Assembly (NCBI GenBank): GCA_030430025.1
Contig: JAUIGR010000008.1
Span: 27,454-91,453 of the forward strand
Length of the DNA stretch: 64,000 bases
Source of the DNA: Gammaproteobacteria bacterium
Lineage (GTDB): Bacteria > Pseudomonadota > Gammaproteobacteria > Xanthomonadales > Marinicellaceae
Direction: 5' to 3'
Part shown: one piece after another, positions 45,375 to 54,851 of the stretch
Layout of the letters: each line of letters opens with the position of its first letter
How positions within the stretch are numbered: position 1 is the stretch's first letter
Notes under the pieces: model-generated
The model's input: the letters and a program-made list of their open reading frames with translations, nothing else
What the model was told of the DNA's origin: nothing
Databases searched by the model: none
Position numbers and translations under genes: made by a program

Positions 45375-46703
45375 TCATATTCTCTTGTTAGCAACCCTGT
45401 CCCACGACATCAGTGTATGGAGAAGTAGAAACACAAAACACAAAGTCAGTTGTAAAACAACTCGATTAACGGCTGCATAATTCTCAGCCCACTGAGCCGC
45501 ATCAGTAAAAGTAAACAATAGCACAAAGGAAACAAAAGATAAAACAAAAAAAACCTGATTGACCCTATCATCTTTGGGATATTTAATCAGCACCCAAATC
45601 AACATAACCACGGGTAAAAAATACCATAACAACCCCCAATTATTTTGTAACAATAATCCAGTAATGATTTCACTGCTGATGTCATGGGGTACAAGCTGAA
45701 TAGAAAAATAAGAACCCAATTGAATAAAAAATTGACTGAACACAACTGTCCGTCCTGCCCAACTAAAATGCCAATATGACGGCACAAACCAAACAACAAA
45801 AACCACCAAAATTAAGCCAGCCAAAATCAATCGGTATCTGTTATTTAAAAACTGAGCAATGAACTGCGCTGTCAAAAACAATGCCACCCAAAACCAACCC
45901 TCCAACTTAAAAGCCGGCAACAAAAATATCAACGATAACATCATTAAAAAATGATGATGGTGATAATAATGTCGATAGGCTAATTGCACCATCAGTAACA
46001 AAAGTGTCATTGCTAACCAAATATCTGCATAGCCCTCCATCATGATGTGATTATTAATCAATGGTAATGTAAAAAAAACCAGGTATCCAAAAATTTGTAA
46101 CGACCATGAGGCACCTTGTTTTCTAAAAACATCAATCACTGTAACGACTATAGTTACGTAGACCAAAGGAAGAAACCATGCCATCCACACACTACTTCCC
46201 GACATCCACTTCCCAAGAAAGAACAACAGTGACAGACCATCAGGATAGTGAGCGGTTGAACTGACAACACCACCATCGCTGTGCAACCAATCTTGAAACT
46301 GAAGTAGGTTAATTGACCACCCATGGGCAAGCCACTGTTTTGCTTTTAACTCCCAAACTAGCCAGCTATCCCAGGCTGATAAAGGCATATCTAAAGCCAA
46401 CCACCAAACCATTAAAACAGCTAAAAACAAATGAAGTACAGTCATGTAATCCCAGTACTGGAAGCGTTTATCTTTTAACCACAGGAATAAACCTAGAAAG
46501 GAAAAAATTGGTATCACCCACAAGCAATCAGGCGACCATCCCAAAAATTGAAAAATTTGAGCCAAAACGATAAAAACAAACAGTCCTAAAAACAAAACAA
46601 AAGCATCTAAACCGAACTGTTTGTTTTTTTTGCGCACCAATAAAAAATTGACTCCAAAACCTAAAAAAATAAAACCGAGCCAGAAAATCAACGCTTCAAT
46701 CAT
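45375..46703 (-). CDS. Polytopic membrane protein, GT-C-like glycosyltransferase candidate
   Basis: The 442-residue protein has about eleven to twelve transmembrane helices. The first sizeable loop, after helix 4, reads DMPLSAWDSWLVWELKAKQW, then a histidine/glycine-rich stretch (HSDGGVVSSTAHYPDGLSL). An Asp-Ser-Trp motif in an early extracytoplasmic loop is typical of GT-C enzymes using polyprenyl-phosphate sugars, but family assignment is not certain. It overlaps the next upstream gene by 4 bases and lies beside GT2/GT4 genes, supporting a glycan role. Confidence 0.65.
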   Translation of the reverse strand: MIEALIFWLGFIFLGFGVNFLLVRKKNKQFGLDAFVLFLGLFVFIVLAQIFQFLGWSPDCLWVIPIFSFLGLFLWLKDKRFQYWDYMTVLHLFLAVLMVWWLALDMPLSAWDSWLVWELKAKQWLAHGWSINLLQFQDWLHSDGGVVSSTAHYPDGLSLLFFLGKWMSGSSVWMAWFLPLVYVTIVVTVIDVFRKQGASWSLQIFGYLVFFTLPLINNHIMMEGYADIWLAMTLLLLMVQLAYRHYYHHHHFLMMLSLIFLLPAFKLEGWFWVALFLTAQFIAQFLNNRYRLILAGLILVVFVVWFVPSYWHFSWAGRTVVFSQFFIQLGSYFSIQLVPHDISSEIITGLLLQNNWGLLWYFLPVVMLIWVLIKYPKDDRVNQVFFVLSFVSFVLLFTFTDAAQWAENYAAVNRVVLQLTLCFVFLLLHTLMSWDRVANKRI

Positions 46704-47818
46704 ATTTTCACCAAACAGTAGCCTTGTTCACTCCAAATAAGCCTTCCATCATCAAACGCATTAACACCCAAAGTGACAACCTCACATTCCGGCAATAATT
46801 GCTGACTAATCAACATCAACATAGTCGAGATCCCCTTTTTTGATTTAACTACAGGTATATTATTCAGACTTAAAGCCGTCAAAACATTATACCGATGTAA
46901 ATGGTATGCCAGACGAGTTCTGCTGAACGCATTATGGTCCATAATCATAATGGGTAAATTTTCCATATGTAATTCAGTTATGGTTTGGGAAAGGTGATCA
47001 CTGATTTTTTTCAACCGATAATCCAAACCATTAATCGCATTATTATCAGCCAGTTTGTCAAATTGTGACTTCATCAGACCCTTCATCTGCCATTGATTAA
47101 GCCAAATAGGAGTTGAAAAAATGATCCAAATAGACATCAAAGCTAAAACCATAACCTTCATTTCAACTTTCAATAGCCAACCAATAACTATCCATATAGT
47201 CAACGCAAATAACACGCCACAGGCAAATGAAATCGAAAAAAATTGGATAGCCCAAAAATTCAGTGAAGAAATTTTTAAAGATTTGAGATCGGTCATGACC
47301 AACCAGCTATACATCAGTCGTGCCTGAACTGAGTCAGTCATTAATTCGAAGCGCTTGAACCGAAATTCAGGGGCATTAGTTACTTCGCCTAAATCCACTG
47401 ATTGAGTCATTTGAAGGTAGACCTCGAATGGGCCATTTTCATTTAATGTTATACGTGGAATGATGGCCATACCACTTTTTCCTAGCTCAAGTGGAACTGT
47501 TTGAAAAGCCACATCTCCACTTTTCCAAACCAGCTGTGCATGAAAATCTGTTTGCTGAAAGTCACTATCCACCAGCAAATAAGTATATTCACTCCATTGA
47601 TGAGAAGGAAGCTCAACTAGGTATTCAGCCACCGGCGTACCAAGCACACTCAGATGATAGTGTCCTTCTGTCTGAAACATTTGACCTGGTTTGACTTTAA
47701 ATGACCGTGATATGTCTTTAACCTGCTGTTCTTCACTACCATTGAATAATAAAAACAGCACTAACGAAGACCAAATCAAAAAACCAGATAATAAAAACAG
47801 TAGCGTATTTTTCAACAC
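46700..47818 (-). CDS. Membrane protein with periplasmic domain, function unknown
   Basis: The 372-residue protein has an N-terminal TM (LLFLLSGFLIWSSLVLFLLF), then a ~140-residue beta-rich extracytoplasmic region. A pair of helices follows at ~190-245 (FFSISFACGVLFALTIWIVI, VMVLALMSIWIIFSTPIWL), then a soluble ~125-residue tail. It is coupled by ATGA to the GT-C-like gene downstream, so the two probably work together. I do not recognise the family. The neighbourhood suggests surface glycan assembly (inference). Confidence 0.65.
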   Translation of the reverse strand: MLKNTLLFLLSGFLIWSSLVLFLLFNGSEEQQVKDISRSFKVKPGQMFQTEGHYHLSVLGTPVAEYLVELPSHQWSEYTYLLVDSDFQQTDFHAQLVWKSGDVAFQTVPLELGKSGMAIIPRITLNENGPFEVYLQMTQSVDLGEVTNAPEFRFKRFELMTDSVQARLMYSWLVMTDLKSLKISSLNFWAIQFFSISFACGVLFALTIWIVIGWLLKVEMKVMVLALMSIWIIFSTPIWLNQWQMKGLMKSQFDKLADNNAINGLDYRLKKISDHLSQTITELHMENLPIMIMDHNAFSRTRLAYHLHRYNVLTALSLNNIPVVKSKKGISTMLMLISQQLLPECEVVTLGVNAFDDGRLIWSEQGYCLVKI

Positions 47819-48117
47819 AATATAATCCTTAACATAAAACCTTCATTCAAAAACTCAGTCATATTAATCGTTTTTTTTAATTGAATACCTTATCGATCTG
47901 GCATTAAAATTAAGGTGCCTCTTGATATATTGATGTGAATCTCAGGACAATACGGCGTTCTAGTTCAACGCAGATCTGCTTTATTTAAGGTAGTCATTCT
48001 ACCCCAAAAGATACAGAAAGTAGAAAACCAATGTATTTCCCTGTCTTTTATTCACTGTATGTATCTGTATTGTTAACGACCAGAGGGTATCTTTAAGTAA
48101 ACGACTGACTTGTATTA
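47819..48117. other. Intergenic region upstream of the FHA gene
   Basis: About 300 bases between divergent genes. Promoters for both are expected. A small dyad GGTAG/CTACC lies near 47990-48003. I see no gene or RNA. Confidence 0.5.
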
Positions 48118-48882
48118 ATGCATTTACTCCAACTTGACGACAAAGAAAGCGTGTGGTTCCCACTAAAAAAAGAAACGGTGATAGGAACAGACTTCGATTG
48201 TGACATACAAATTAATCATGCAGACCTTCAAGGAAAACATTTTGTTATAATCCAATATAGTTATGGCTGTGTTTTACGTGTTTTAGTCGGTCAAATAACA
48301 ATCAACAATATACCTATCAATAAACAGAGTCTTATTGAACCTGGTGAAATCATTCAATTAAATGACTTGAAATTCAGACTGGTTGATGATCAATTTATAC
48401 CTAAAGATTCCGTCATTGACCTAACACAGGTAGAAACCACAGATAAAACCAACCAAAGTGCAGTTTTTGGATTAAGGGCTTTTGATCAAGGGGCCTGTGG
48501 CCAGTTTATCATTGATAATTTTCATCACCCAGATGGTTGGCATGTCATTCGACATGAAGATGAACTTCATTTTATCAACAACAGCCATAAAACTGTTTTG
48601 AACGGCCAAGTAATAAATCAAGCGACTTTACGCAACGGAGATGTCATGGTTGGTAATGGCTATAAATACAAGGTTGAATTACCCGGCACATCAGGTTATT
48701 CGAAGTTCAGTCCATCTCATCCAAAAAATATTCTGCTCAGTGAACAATTGAATGACGAATCATCCCAAGCTGTATCAACCTCACCAAAAACATTCATGAA
48801 ATCTAATTTGTGGTGGTTGACCATATTAGCAGGGCTAATCTTGATACTACTACTAGTAATAACCAATTCACCACAAACCTAA
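48118..48882 (+). CDS. Double-FHA-domain protein with C-terminal membrane anchor
   Basis: The 254-residue protein has FHA-like domain 1 at ~1-100 (ETVIGTDFDCDIQINHADLQ with a weak phosphothreonine loop; GEIIQLNDLKFRLV). FHA-like domain 2 lies at ~120-205 (FIIDNFHHPDGWHVIRHEDE, NGQVINQATLRNGDVMVGNG). A transmembrane helix at ~230-250 (LWWLTILAGLILILLLVI) leaves almost nothing outside the cytoplasm. FHA domains bind phosphothreonine peptides. No Ser/Thr kinase, phosphatase or secretion genes are nearby, so the partner is unknown. Confidence 0.72.
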   Translation: MHLLQLDDKESVWFPLKKETVIGTDFDCDIQINHADLQGKHFVIIQYSYGCVLRVLVGQITINNIPINKQSLIEPGEIIQLNDLKFRLVDDQFIPKDSVIDLTQVETTDKTNQSAVFGLRAFDQGACGQFIIDNFHHPDGWHVIRHEDELHFINNSHKTVLNGQVINQATLRNGDVMVGNGYKYKVELPGTSGYSKFSPSHPKNILLSEQLNDESSQAVSTSPKTFMKSNLWWLTILAGLILILLLVITNSPQT

Positions 48883-49004
48883 AGCTTCCACTTATGTGTT
48901 TTGTGAGCTAACTCAATACAAAAAAACATTCAGCCATAACCTATATAACTCATAAAGAGTTAAACATCAAAAGATACATCATGCTTTCAACCTTTGACTA
49001 TTTA

Positions 49005-49311
49005 GTCGAACCTGAAAAACACATAAGTTATTGTTGGACAAGATAAATTTATTACAATCTCCGTGTTTTTTCGACCAGAAAACAAGTGTTTCAATGCTTT
49101 TTTACTCGCCGCTTCCATGCGGCTCTCAGGCTAACGTGAAAAAGTTTTCCAGAAACTTTTTTCCGGTCGACGGTGTGGCACAAGAACGTGCCACCTTGAG
49201 CCATCAGGCTCAAGTAAGGTCAAAAAAACATCAGCAAAATCACACTTTTGCGCTTAAGTGTTTCTTTGACCGATGCTGGAAAAGACCAGCAAGGACTTTT
49301 TCAGGACTGAC
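49005..49311. mobile_element. 307-bp inverted-repeat element, copy B
   Basis: Nearly identical to copy A at 34247-34551, with the same orientation, the same ends and TATTTA on both sides (48999-49004 and 49312-49317). Differences from copy A mostly fall in hairpin loops. The right border lies in the ppnN stop codon: on the minus strand TA comes from the flank and G from the element. It has no genuine coding capacity. Confidence 0.75.
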
Positions 49312-50681
49312 TATTTAACAACCTCAAATACTGGCTTATACTCGCTACCAGGTAGTTTCATGCGCTGCTGGGTAATGAATGCCTGTAACAAATCATCTAA
49401 CTTCTCCATCAACTGAACATCACCATTAATTTGATACACACCTTTTTCTTTAATCTGTCTGACACCAAATTCTTTAACGTTTCCAGCAACGATGCCTGAG
49501 AATGCTTGTCTTAACGATGAAGCTAATTTGCCTTTTGGACGATTAAGATGCAAATTCAGATCAGCCATATTTTCATGAGTTGGTATGAAAGGCAACTGCA
49601 ATGACTCGTCAATTTCCAACGCCCAATTGTAAAAATAACTGACCTGGTTCTTAGCTCGATATGCTTTAACCTGGTCTATACCTGCCATAATTTTTTGTGC
49701 CACCATCTCAGGGTCATCAATGATAATTTCATATAATCTTGCCACGTCATCACCCAGTGCAAACCTTAGAAATTGGTCAATTTGATGAAAATAATCGGCA
49801 GACTCCTTGGGGCCAGTCATGATAAATGGATAAGGTATCTGACGATTCTTTTCATGGCTTAGAATACCAATCAAATACAAAATTTCTTCGGCTGTTCCCA
49901 CACCTCCAGGAAAAACAATAATACCATGTCCTAAACGGACAAAAGCTTCTAAACGCTTTTCGATATCAGGCATGATGATTAATTTATTAACAATTGGATT
50001 AGGAGCTTCGGCAGCAATAATACCGGGCTCTGTCAAACCGATAAAGCGACCATCAATGATTCTTTGCTTGGCATGCCCTACTGAAGCCCCTTTCATAGGC
50101 CCCTTCATCGCGCCAGTACCACATCCAGTACAAATATCAGCACCACGCAATCCCAATTGATAACCCACATCCTTAGTATATTGATATTCCACTCGATTGA
50201 TCGAGTGTCCTCCCCAACAAACCACCAAATTCGGATCAATACCATACCGATGTACTTCCGATCTCCTTAAAATTTGAAAAACATAATTGGTGATATCAAA
50301 TGAATCTTGTAACTCATCAGCATCATGTTCCGTATACTGATAAACAATATCCCTCAGCACTGAAAAAATAGAGTCTCTGATACCAGAGATCATTTTGCCA
50401 TCAACAAAAGCTTGTGCTGGTGCATTCATAAACTCAAGGTGAATACCGCGTTCACGCGGTACTAACTTAACATCAAAATTTGGATACCGTGACAAAACAG
50501 CGACTGCATCATCCTCTTTGGCATCACAATTTAAAACCGCTAAACAACATTTTCGAAACAATTCGTAAACACCACCTTGTCCAACTGCCATCATTTTATT
50601 GACTTCTTGCTGTGATAATAGTGTCATGCCTCCTCGAGCAGCAATAATACAACGATCAATAGTTTTAGCCTGATTATTCAT
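49311..50681 (-). CDS. ppnN: Pyrimidine/purine nucleotide 5'-monophosphate nucleosidase (YgdH family)
   Basis: The 456-residue LOG-type nucleosidase cleaves the N-glycosidic bond of nucleoside monophosphates; the E. coli enzyme is ppGpp-activated. The N-terminal domain includes LFRKCCLAVLNCDAKEDD and AQAFVDGKMISGIRDSIFSV. The catalytic Rossmann core has ICTGCGTGAMKGPMKGA and IIVFPGGVGTAEEILYLIGI, the PGGxGTxxE motif. Start at 50681 was chosen for AGGAG upstream; the longer frame to 50759 does not match the family. Its TAG stop spans the border of element copy B. Confidence 0.92.
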   Translation of the reverse strand: MNNQAKTIDRCIIAARGGMTLLSQQEVNKMMAVGQGGVYELFRKCCLAVLNCDAKEDDAVAVLSRYPNFDVKLVPRERGIHLEFMNAPAQAFVDGKMISGIRDSIFSVLRDIVYQYTEHDADELQDSFDITNYVFQILRRSEVHRYGIDPNLVVCWGGHSINRVEYQYTKDVGYQLGLRGADICTGCGTGAMKGPMKGASVGHAKQRIIDGRFIGLTEPGIIAAEAPNPIVNKLIIMPDIEKRLEAFVRLGHGIIVFPGGVGTAEEILYLIGILSHEKNRQIPYPFIMTGPKESADYFHQIDQFLRFALGDDVARLYEIIIDDPEMVAQKIMAGIDQVKAYRAKNQVSYFYNWALEIDESLQLPFIPTHENMADLNLHLNRPKGKLASSLRQAFSGIVAGNVKEFGVRQIKEKGVYQINGDVQLMEKLDDLLQAFITQQRMKLPGSEYKPVFEVVK

Positions 50682-50859
50682 ATAATTCTCCTTATTTTGC
50701 ACACCGTCCCAATGTAAGATAACCATGGTCAATTTGCAAATCATGACGTTTGTCTGCAACTACCAACTTAATTGGAGTAAATAGAGGTTATGTTATCTTG
50801 CTTTTTGAGATTAAGGGCGAATATATTAACCTAAGCAAAATCAGATACAAGATTTTTTT

Positions 50860-51192
50860 ATGATCGAAATCCCCATCATTATATTAATAATCGGACTGGT
50901 GTACTTTTGGTACAACCAAGTCCAAGCATTAGATAATGCAAGAATCACCGCAAAAAAAATAACAATTGATAAAAACTGGGCTTTTTTGGACGACTCAGTG
51001 ATCCAAAAACACATCAGCATCAAACCTTTTCTAGGAAAATTAGCCATATTAAGAGAGTTTCAGTTCGAGTTTTCCGACACCCATACAAAAAGACATAAAG
51101 GATCAGTCATTCACCATGCTCAATCCGTCACTGAAATCAAATTTTATCATAGTGATGGTATTGAAACATATCAGCTCAAAAAAACACAATAG
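50860..51192 (+). CDS. DUF3301 small membrane protein
   Basis: The 110-residue protein has an N-terminal transmembrane helix (IPIIILIIGLVYFWYNQ). It continues QVQALDNARITAKKITIDKN, then a beta-rich segment with REFQFEFSDTHTKRHKG, which matches DUF3301 proteins of gammaproteobacteria. Function is unknown. Its 3' end overlaps the convergent LysE gene by 17 bases. Confidence 0.82.
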   Translation: MIEIPIIILIIGLVYFWYNQVQALDNARITAKKITIDKNWAFLDDSVIQKHISIKPFLGKLAILREFQFEFSDTHTKRHKGSVIHHAQSVTEIKFYHSDGIETYQLKKTQ

Positions 51193-51796
51193 AACCCAAC
51201 ATCAGCAATGCCAGTGAGATAAAGATAAAAATATTAACCCAGTCCATCCACCGCCTAAAAACTGGGCGGTGAAAAAAAGAAGATAGACTATGTGCCGTAA
51301 GCCAGCCAAGCCCACCAAAAACCACCAGTGTAACCAACGCAAACAATAACCCCAAGATGGCTAATCTTATTTCTGCCCCAGGCTGATCAAGGGAAGCAAA
51401 TTGTGGAAAAAGTGCCAAAAAAAATAGCAGCACTTTAGGATTGCTGATATTCATAATCACACCGCGCCAGTAACTCGGCTCTTTTGGTGTTTTTTGAGCT
51501 TCAGTTACACCATCACTTCTGTACATCCAGGTTAAAAAGGCTAAGTACAATAAATAGCATGCCCCTAAAAATGTAACTAAAATCATTGACCAAGACATCT
51601 TAGCAATCAATACAGACAAACCCAGTATTAAAAACAAAGTATGAATCAAACAGCCCGTAGCAAATCCTAAAGTCAACTTGAATGCTGGACCAAACCCCAC
51701 TCTGGCCGCAGTGGCAATAACCAAAAGGACATCTGGACCCGGAGTCAGTGCCAACAAAATAGCTGTTGCAGTAAATGCTAAATAAGTTTCAACCAA
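51176..51796 (-). CDS. LysE/RhtB-family amino-acid exporter
   Basis: The 206-residue inner-membrane exporter has about six helices. It carries the family start TALLLALTPGPDVLLVIATA-like segment (ATAILLALTPGPDVLLVIA) with the conserved PGP, GFATGCLIHTLFLILGL, and NISNPKVLLFFLALFPQF. Members export amino acids or homoserine lactones; the substrate is undefined. It lies 6 bases downstream of the PilZ gene on the same strand. Confidence 0.9.
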   Translation of the reverse strand: MVETYLAFTATAILLALTPGPDVLLVIATAARVGFGPAFKLTLGFATGCLIHTLFLILGLSVLIAKMSWSMILVTFLGACYLLYLAFLTWMYRSDGVTEAQKTPKEPSYWRGVIMNISNPKVLLFFLALFPQFASLDQPGAEIRLAILGLLFALVTLVVFGGLGWLTAHSLSSFFHRPVFRRWMDWVNIFIFISLALLMLGSIVFF

Positions 51797-51802
51797 TGGA
51801 AA

Positions 51803-52147
51803 TTAACCATATGTCTCAACTTCATGCACCCGATCACCTAATAATTGCCACAAATCTTTCTGTTTATCATCTGCAATCGAAGTGAAATGCATAGCAAGTT
51901 CATGATCATCATTCCTTACGACCAATCCTTTGACATCAAAATTAAACACTTCATTGACAACAATTTCAAGCACGCATTCATCACCCTGCCCAAGACCATC
52001 TATGTGTTCGTTTTCAATTTTTTTTATCAAAATACCTGTCGCAGAAATATTTTTCACATCAGCAACCATTGATTGACCTCTAAAAATTAAGAGGCAAGAA
52101 GCCACAATTTTTTTTCTGGCGTGTCTTATACCTTTAAATTCACTCAT
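51803..52147 (-). CDS. PilZ-domain protein
   Basis: The 114-residue single PilZ domain is a c-di-GMP receptor fold. RHARKKIVASCLLI supplies the N-terminal Arg-rich motif (degenerate RxxxR: basic residues at the start), and VKNISATGILIKK corresponds to the second (D/N)xSxxG motif. The canonical RxxxR spacing is not exact, so c-di-GMP binding is uncertain. Its ATG overlaps the lysS stop by one base (TAATG), so it is coupled to lysS. Confidence 0.82.
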   Translation of the reverse strand: MSEFKGIRHARKKIVASCLLIFRGQSMVADVKNISATGILIKKIENEHIDGLGQGDECVLEIVVNEVFNFDVKGLVVRNDDHELAMHFTSIADDKQKDLWQLLGDRVHEVETYG

Positions 52148-53628
52148 TAATGTTCTGGTTTCATATATGGAAACAATAATACATCACGAATCGAAGCAGA
52201 ATCTGTGAATAACATCACCAATCGATCGATTCCAATACCTTCCCCTGCGGCTGGAGGCATACCATATTCCAAAGCCCTAATATAGTCAGCATCATAGTGC
52301 ATGGCTTCCTCATCACCCGCCTCCCATTCCGCCACTTGCGCTTTAAAGCGATCTGCCTGGTCCTCTGGGTCATTTAATTCAGAAAAACCGTTAGCAATTT
52401 CGTTACCGCAAATAAATAATTCAAATCGATCTGTGATCTCAGGGTTATCATCATTGCGACGTGACAGTGGTGAAATTTCTATGGGATATTCTGTCACAAA
52501 AGTGGGCTGAATGAGGTGTTCTTCAACAGTTAATTCGAATAATTCTGATAAAAGTTTACCTTTTGACCATTTTTTATCAATTGATATATTTCTTTCATCA
52601 CAGTATGCCTGCATAACAGATAAATCGTAACAATCAACTTCTGTCAAACCTTCATTGTACTCAGCAACCAGAGAGGCCATACTTTGACGACGGAAAGGTT
52701 GAGCAAAATTCAGTACTTCCCCCTGATAAGAAAAACGCATTTCTCCTTTAACATTCTCCGCCAATGAACGAAACAAATCCTCGGTTAAGTCCATCAAGTC
52801 ATGATAGTCAGCATAAGCCCAATAAAACTCCATCATTGTGAATTCCGGGTTATGCTTAGTGGAAACACCTTCATTCCTAAAATTTCGATTGATCTCAAAT
52901 ACTTTTTCGAAGCCACCAACAGTTAAACGCTTCAAAAATAATTCTGGAGCAACACGCAAATACAAATCCAAATCCAAGGTATTATGATGTGTTATAAATG
53001 GCTTAGCTGTCGCACCACCAGGAATCATATGCATCATTGGCGTTTCAACTTCTAGAAAGTCTCTTTTTTCCATAAAATGTCGAATATGGGAAACCATTTT
53101 AGAACGTAATCTAAACACATTAGCTGAAACATCATTGATGATCAAATCGACATATCGCTGGCGGTAACGTGTTTCTTGATCAGACAAACCATGAAACTTT
53201 TCCGGCAATGGTCGCAAAGACTTGGTGATTAATTGTAATTCGCTGACCTTGACCGATAACTCACCAGTTTTTGTTTTAAATAAAACACCTGAACCAGCCA
53301 CAATGTCACCCATATCGTAGGTCTTAAATTCTGAGAATTTATCTGCCCCGATTTGATTTAACTGAACAAAAATTTGGATGTCTCCAGAAACATCTTTGAG
53401 ATTTGCAAACCCACCTTTTCCAAACAAGCGTTTACTCATCATACGACCAACAACCGAAACTTGAACGGCCTGAGGATCGAGTGTTTCTTTATCCATAACA
53501 TCATAAGCCTGATGCAATTCGGCTGCCAAATGAGTACGTCTGAAGTGGTTTGGGAAAGCCACACCTTGCTGACGAATAGCTGATAATTTAGCACGTCTTT
53601 CAGCAATCAATTTATTATCTTCTGTCAT
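52147..53628 (-). CDS. lysS: Lysyl-tRNA synthetase, class II
   Basis: Charges tRNA-Lys. The 493-residue cytoplasmic enzyme has an N-terminal OB anticodon-binding domain ([20 protein letters not shown]). Class II motif 1 is [21 protein letters not shown], motif 2 is [20 protein letters not shown], and motif 3 is [20 protein letters not shown]. Start at 53628 (MTEDNK) was preferred over ATG 53643. It lies downstream of prfB, the same prfB-lysS order as in E. coli. Confidence 0.97.
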   Translation of the reverse strand: MTEDNKLIAERRAKLSAIRQQGVAFPNHFRRTHLAAELHQAYDVMDKETLDPQAVQVSVVGRMMSKRLFGKGGFANLKDVSGDIQIFVQLNQIGADKFSEFKTYDMGDIVAGSGVLFKTKTGELSVKVSELQLITKSLRPLPEKFHGLSDQETRYRQRYVDLIINDVSANVFRLRSKMVSHIRHFMEKRDFLEVETPMMHMIPGGATAKPFITHHNTLDLDLYLRVAPELFLKRLTVGGFEKVFEINRNFRNEGVSTKHNPEFTMMEFYWAYADYHDLMDLTEDLFRSLAENVKGEMRFSYQGEVLNFAQPFRRQSMASLVAEYNEGLTEVDCYDLSVMQAYCDERNISIDKKWSKGKLLSELFELTVEEHLIQPTFVTEYPIEISPLSRRNDDNPEITDRFELFICGNEIANGFSELNDPEDQADRFKAQVAEWEAGDEEAMHYDADYIRALEYGMPPAAGEGIGIDRLVMLFTDSASIRDVLLFPYMKPEH

Positions 53629-53752
53629 AATTTGTAAGATCAATCAATATTACTCAAAAAAAGAAACACTGATTCTATGTCAACTTTTGATATTGTTTAA
53701 ATAAGATGATACACGATCACAATAATTATGCACCAGCAGCCAATTTATTCAA

Positions 53753-54848
53753 TCACAAACCTTGTTTTAAACTGGCTTCGACAAACTTATCTAAATCGCC
53801 ATCTAACACAGATTGTGTATTGGTATTTTCCACGCCTGTGCGTAAATCTTTTATTCTCGACTGGTCTAACACATAAGAACGAATTTGGCTGCCCCAACCA
53901 ATATCCGACTTGCTGTCTTCTAGCGATTGCGACTCAGCATTTCTCTTCTGCATTTCCAATTCATAAAGCTTAGCTTTTAGCTGTTGCATAGCTGTTGCCT
54001 TATTTTGATGTTGTGAACGACCATTTTGACACTGAACCACGGTATTAGTCGGCATGTGTGTGATTCTCACAGCAGACTCTGTTCTATTAACATGTTGTCC
54101 ACCAGCACCAGAGGCCCGATAAACATCGATACGCAAATCTGCCGGATTAATATCTATTTCGATGTCATCATCAATTTCCGGCGACACAAAAACGGCCGCA
54201 AAGCTGGTGTGCCTTTTGTTACTGGAATCAAATGGCGATTTTCGAACCAATCTGTGGACGCCTATCTCTGTCCTTAGCCAACCAAAAGCATAGTCACCAT
54301 CGACTTTAATGGTGGCTGATTTAATACCAGCCACATCTCCCGGAGAAGCCTCGATCAACTCAGATTTCCAACCGCGAGACTCAATCCAACGTAAATACAT
54401 CCTGAGCAACATTTCTGCCCAATCTTGAGCCTCAGTTCCACCAGAACCTGCCTGAATATCGACAAATGCATTCTTAGAGTCCATTTTTCCAGAAAACATT
54501 TTTTGGAATTCAAGTTGTTCGATTTTGTTTTGCAGGCCATCAATTTCAGACAATACTGTTTCAAAACTGTCCTTGTCATCTTCTTCATTGGCCATATGTA
54601 AAAACTCGGTGGTTTCTTCAATACCTGAATATAAATCATCAATGGTACTAATTATATGATCCAACATTGCTCGTTCCTTACTTAAAGACTGAGCCTTTTC
54701 CTGATCATTCCAAACCCCTGGATCTTCCAGTTCGATATTAACTTCTTCTAGACGCTCTTTTTTATTTTCGTAGTCAAAGATACCTCCACAACGCTTCAGT
54801 GCGCTGGGAAAAATCTTCTAACTGAGCCACTTGTTGTGCTATTTCCAT
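53753..54848 (-). CDS. prfB: Peptide chain release factor 2, expressed by programmed +1 frameshift
   Basis: Releases peptides at UGA and UAA. The ATG at 54848 opens a 24-codon frame ending at an in-frame TGA (54776-54774). Skipping one base there joins the remaining 340 codons, giving 364 residues against 365 in E. coli. The main body has [20 protein letters not shown] (peptidyl-transferase GGQ region later as [19 protein letters not shown]). The stop-recognition SPF tripeptide is in [16 protein letters not shown]. It starts 3 bases after dksA and precedes lysS. This is not a pseudogene. Confidence 0.95.
54774..54787 (-). promoter_or_regulatory. RF2 autoregulatory frameshift site
   Basis: On the minus strand GGAGG-TAT-CTT-TGA-C: a Shine-Dalgarno-like GGAGG ends 3 bases before the CTT slippery codon, followed by the UGA that RF2 itself reads. 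The spacing equals that of the well-studied E. coli site. Low RF2 favours the shift and restores synthesis. Confidence 0.95.
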
Positions 54849-54851
54849 GAA

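Noticed and set aside
47819..48117. Possible riboswitch or RNA gene upstream of the FHA protein
   Set aside because: Only one small dyad was found, with no terminator or recognisable aptamer.
49031..49318. 95-codon plus-strand frame in element copy B
   Set aside because: In the nearly identical copy A the frame is cut at 62 codons; the sequence is better explained by DNA or RNA hairpins than by a protein.
54677..54848. Frameshift mutation in prfB
   Set aside because: The in-frame TGA with GGAGG-TAT-CTT upstream is the standard autoregulatory site of RF2, so the gene is intact.
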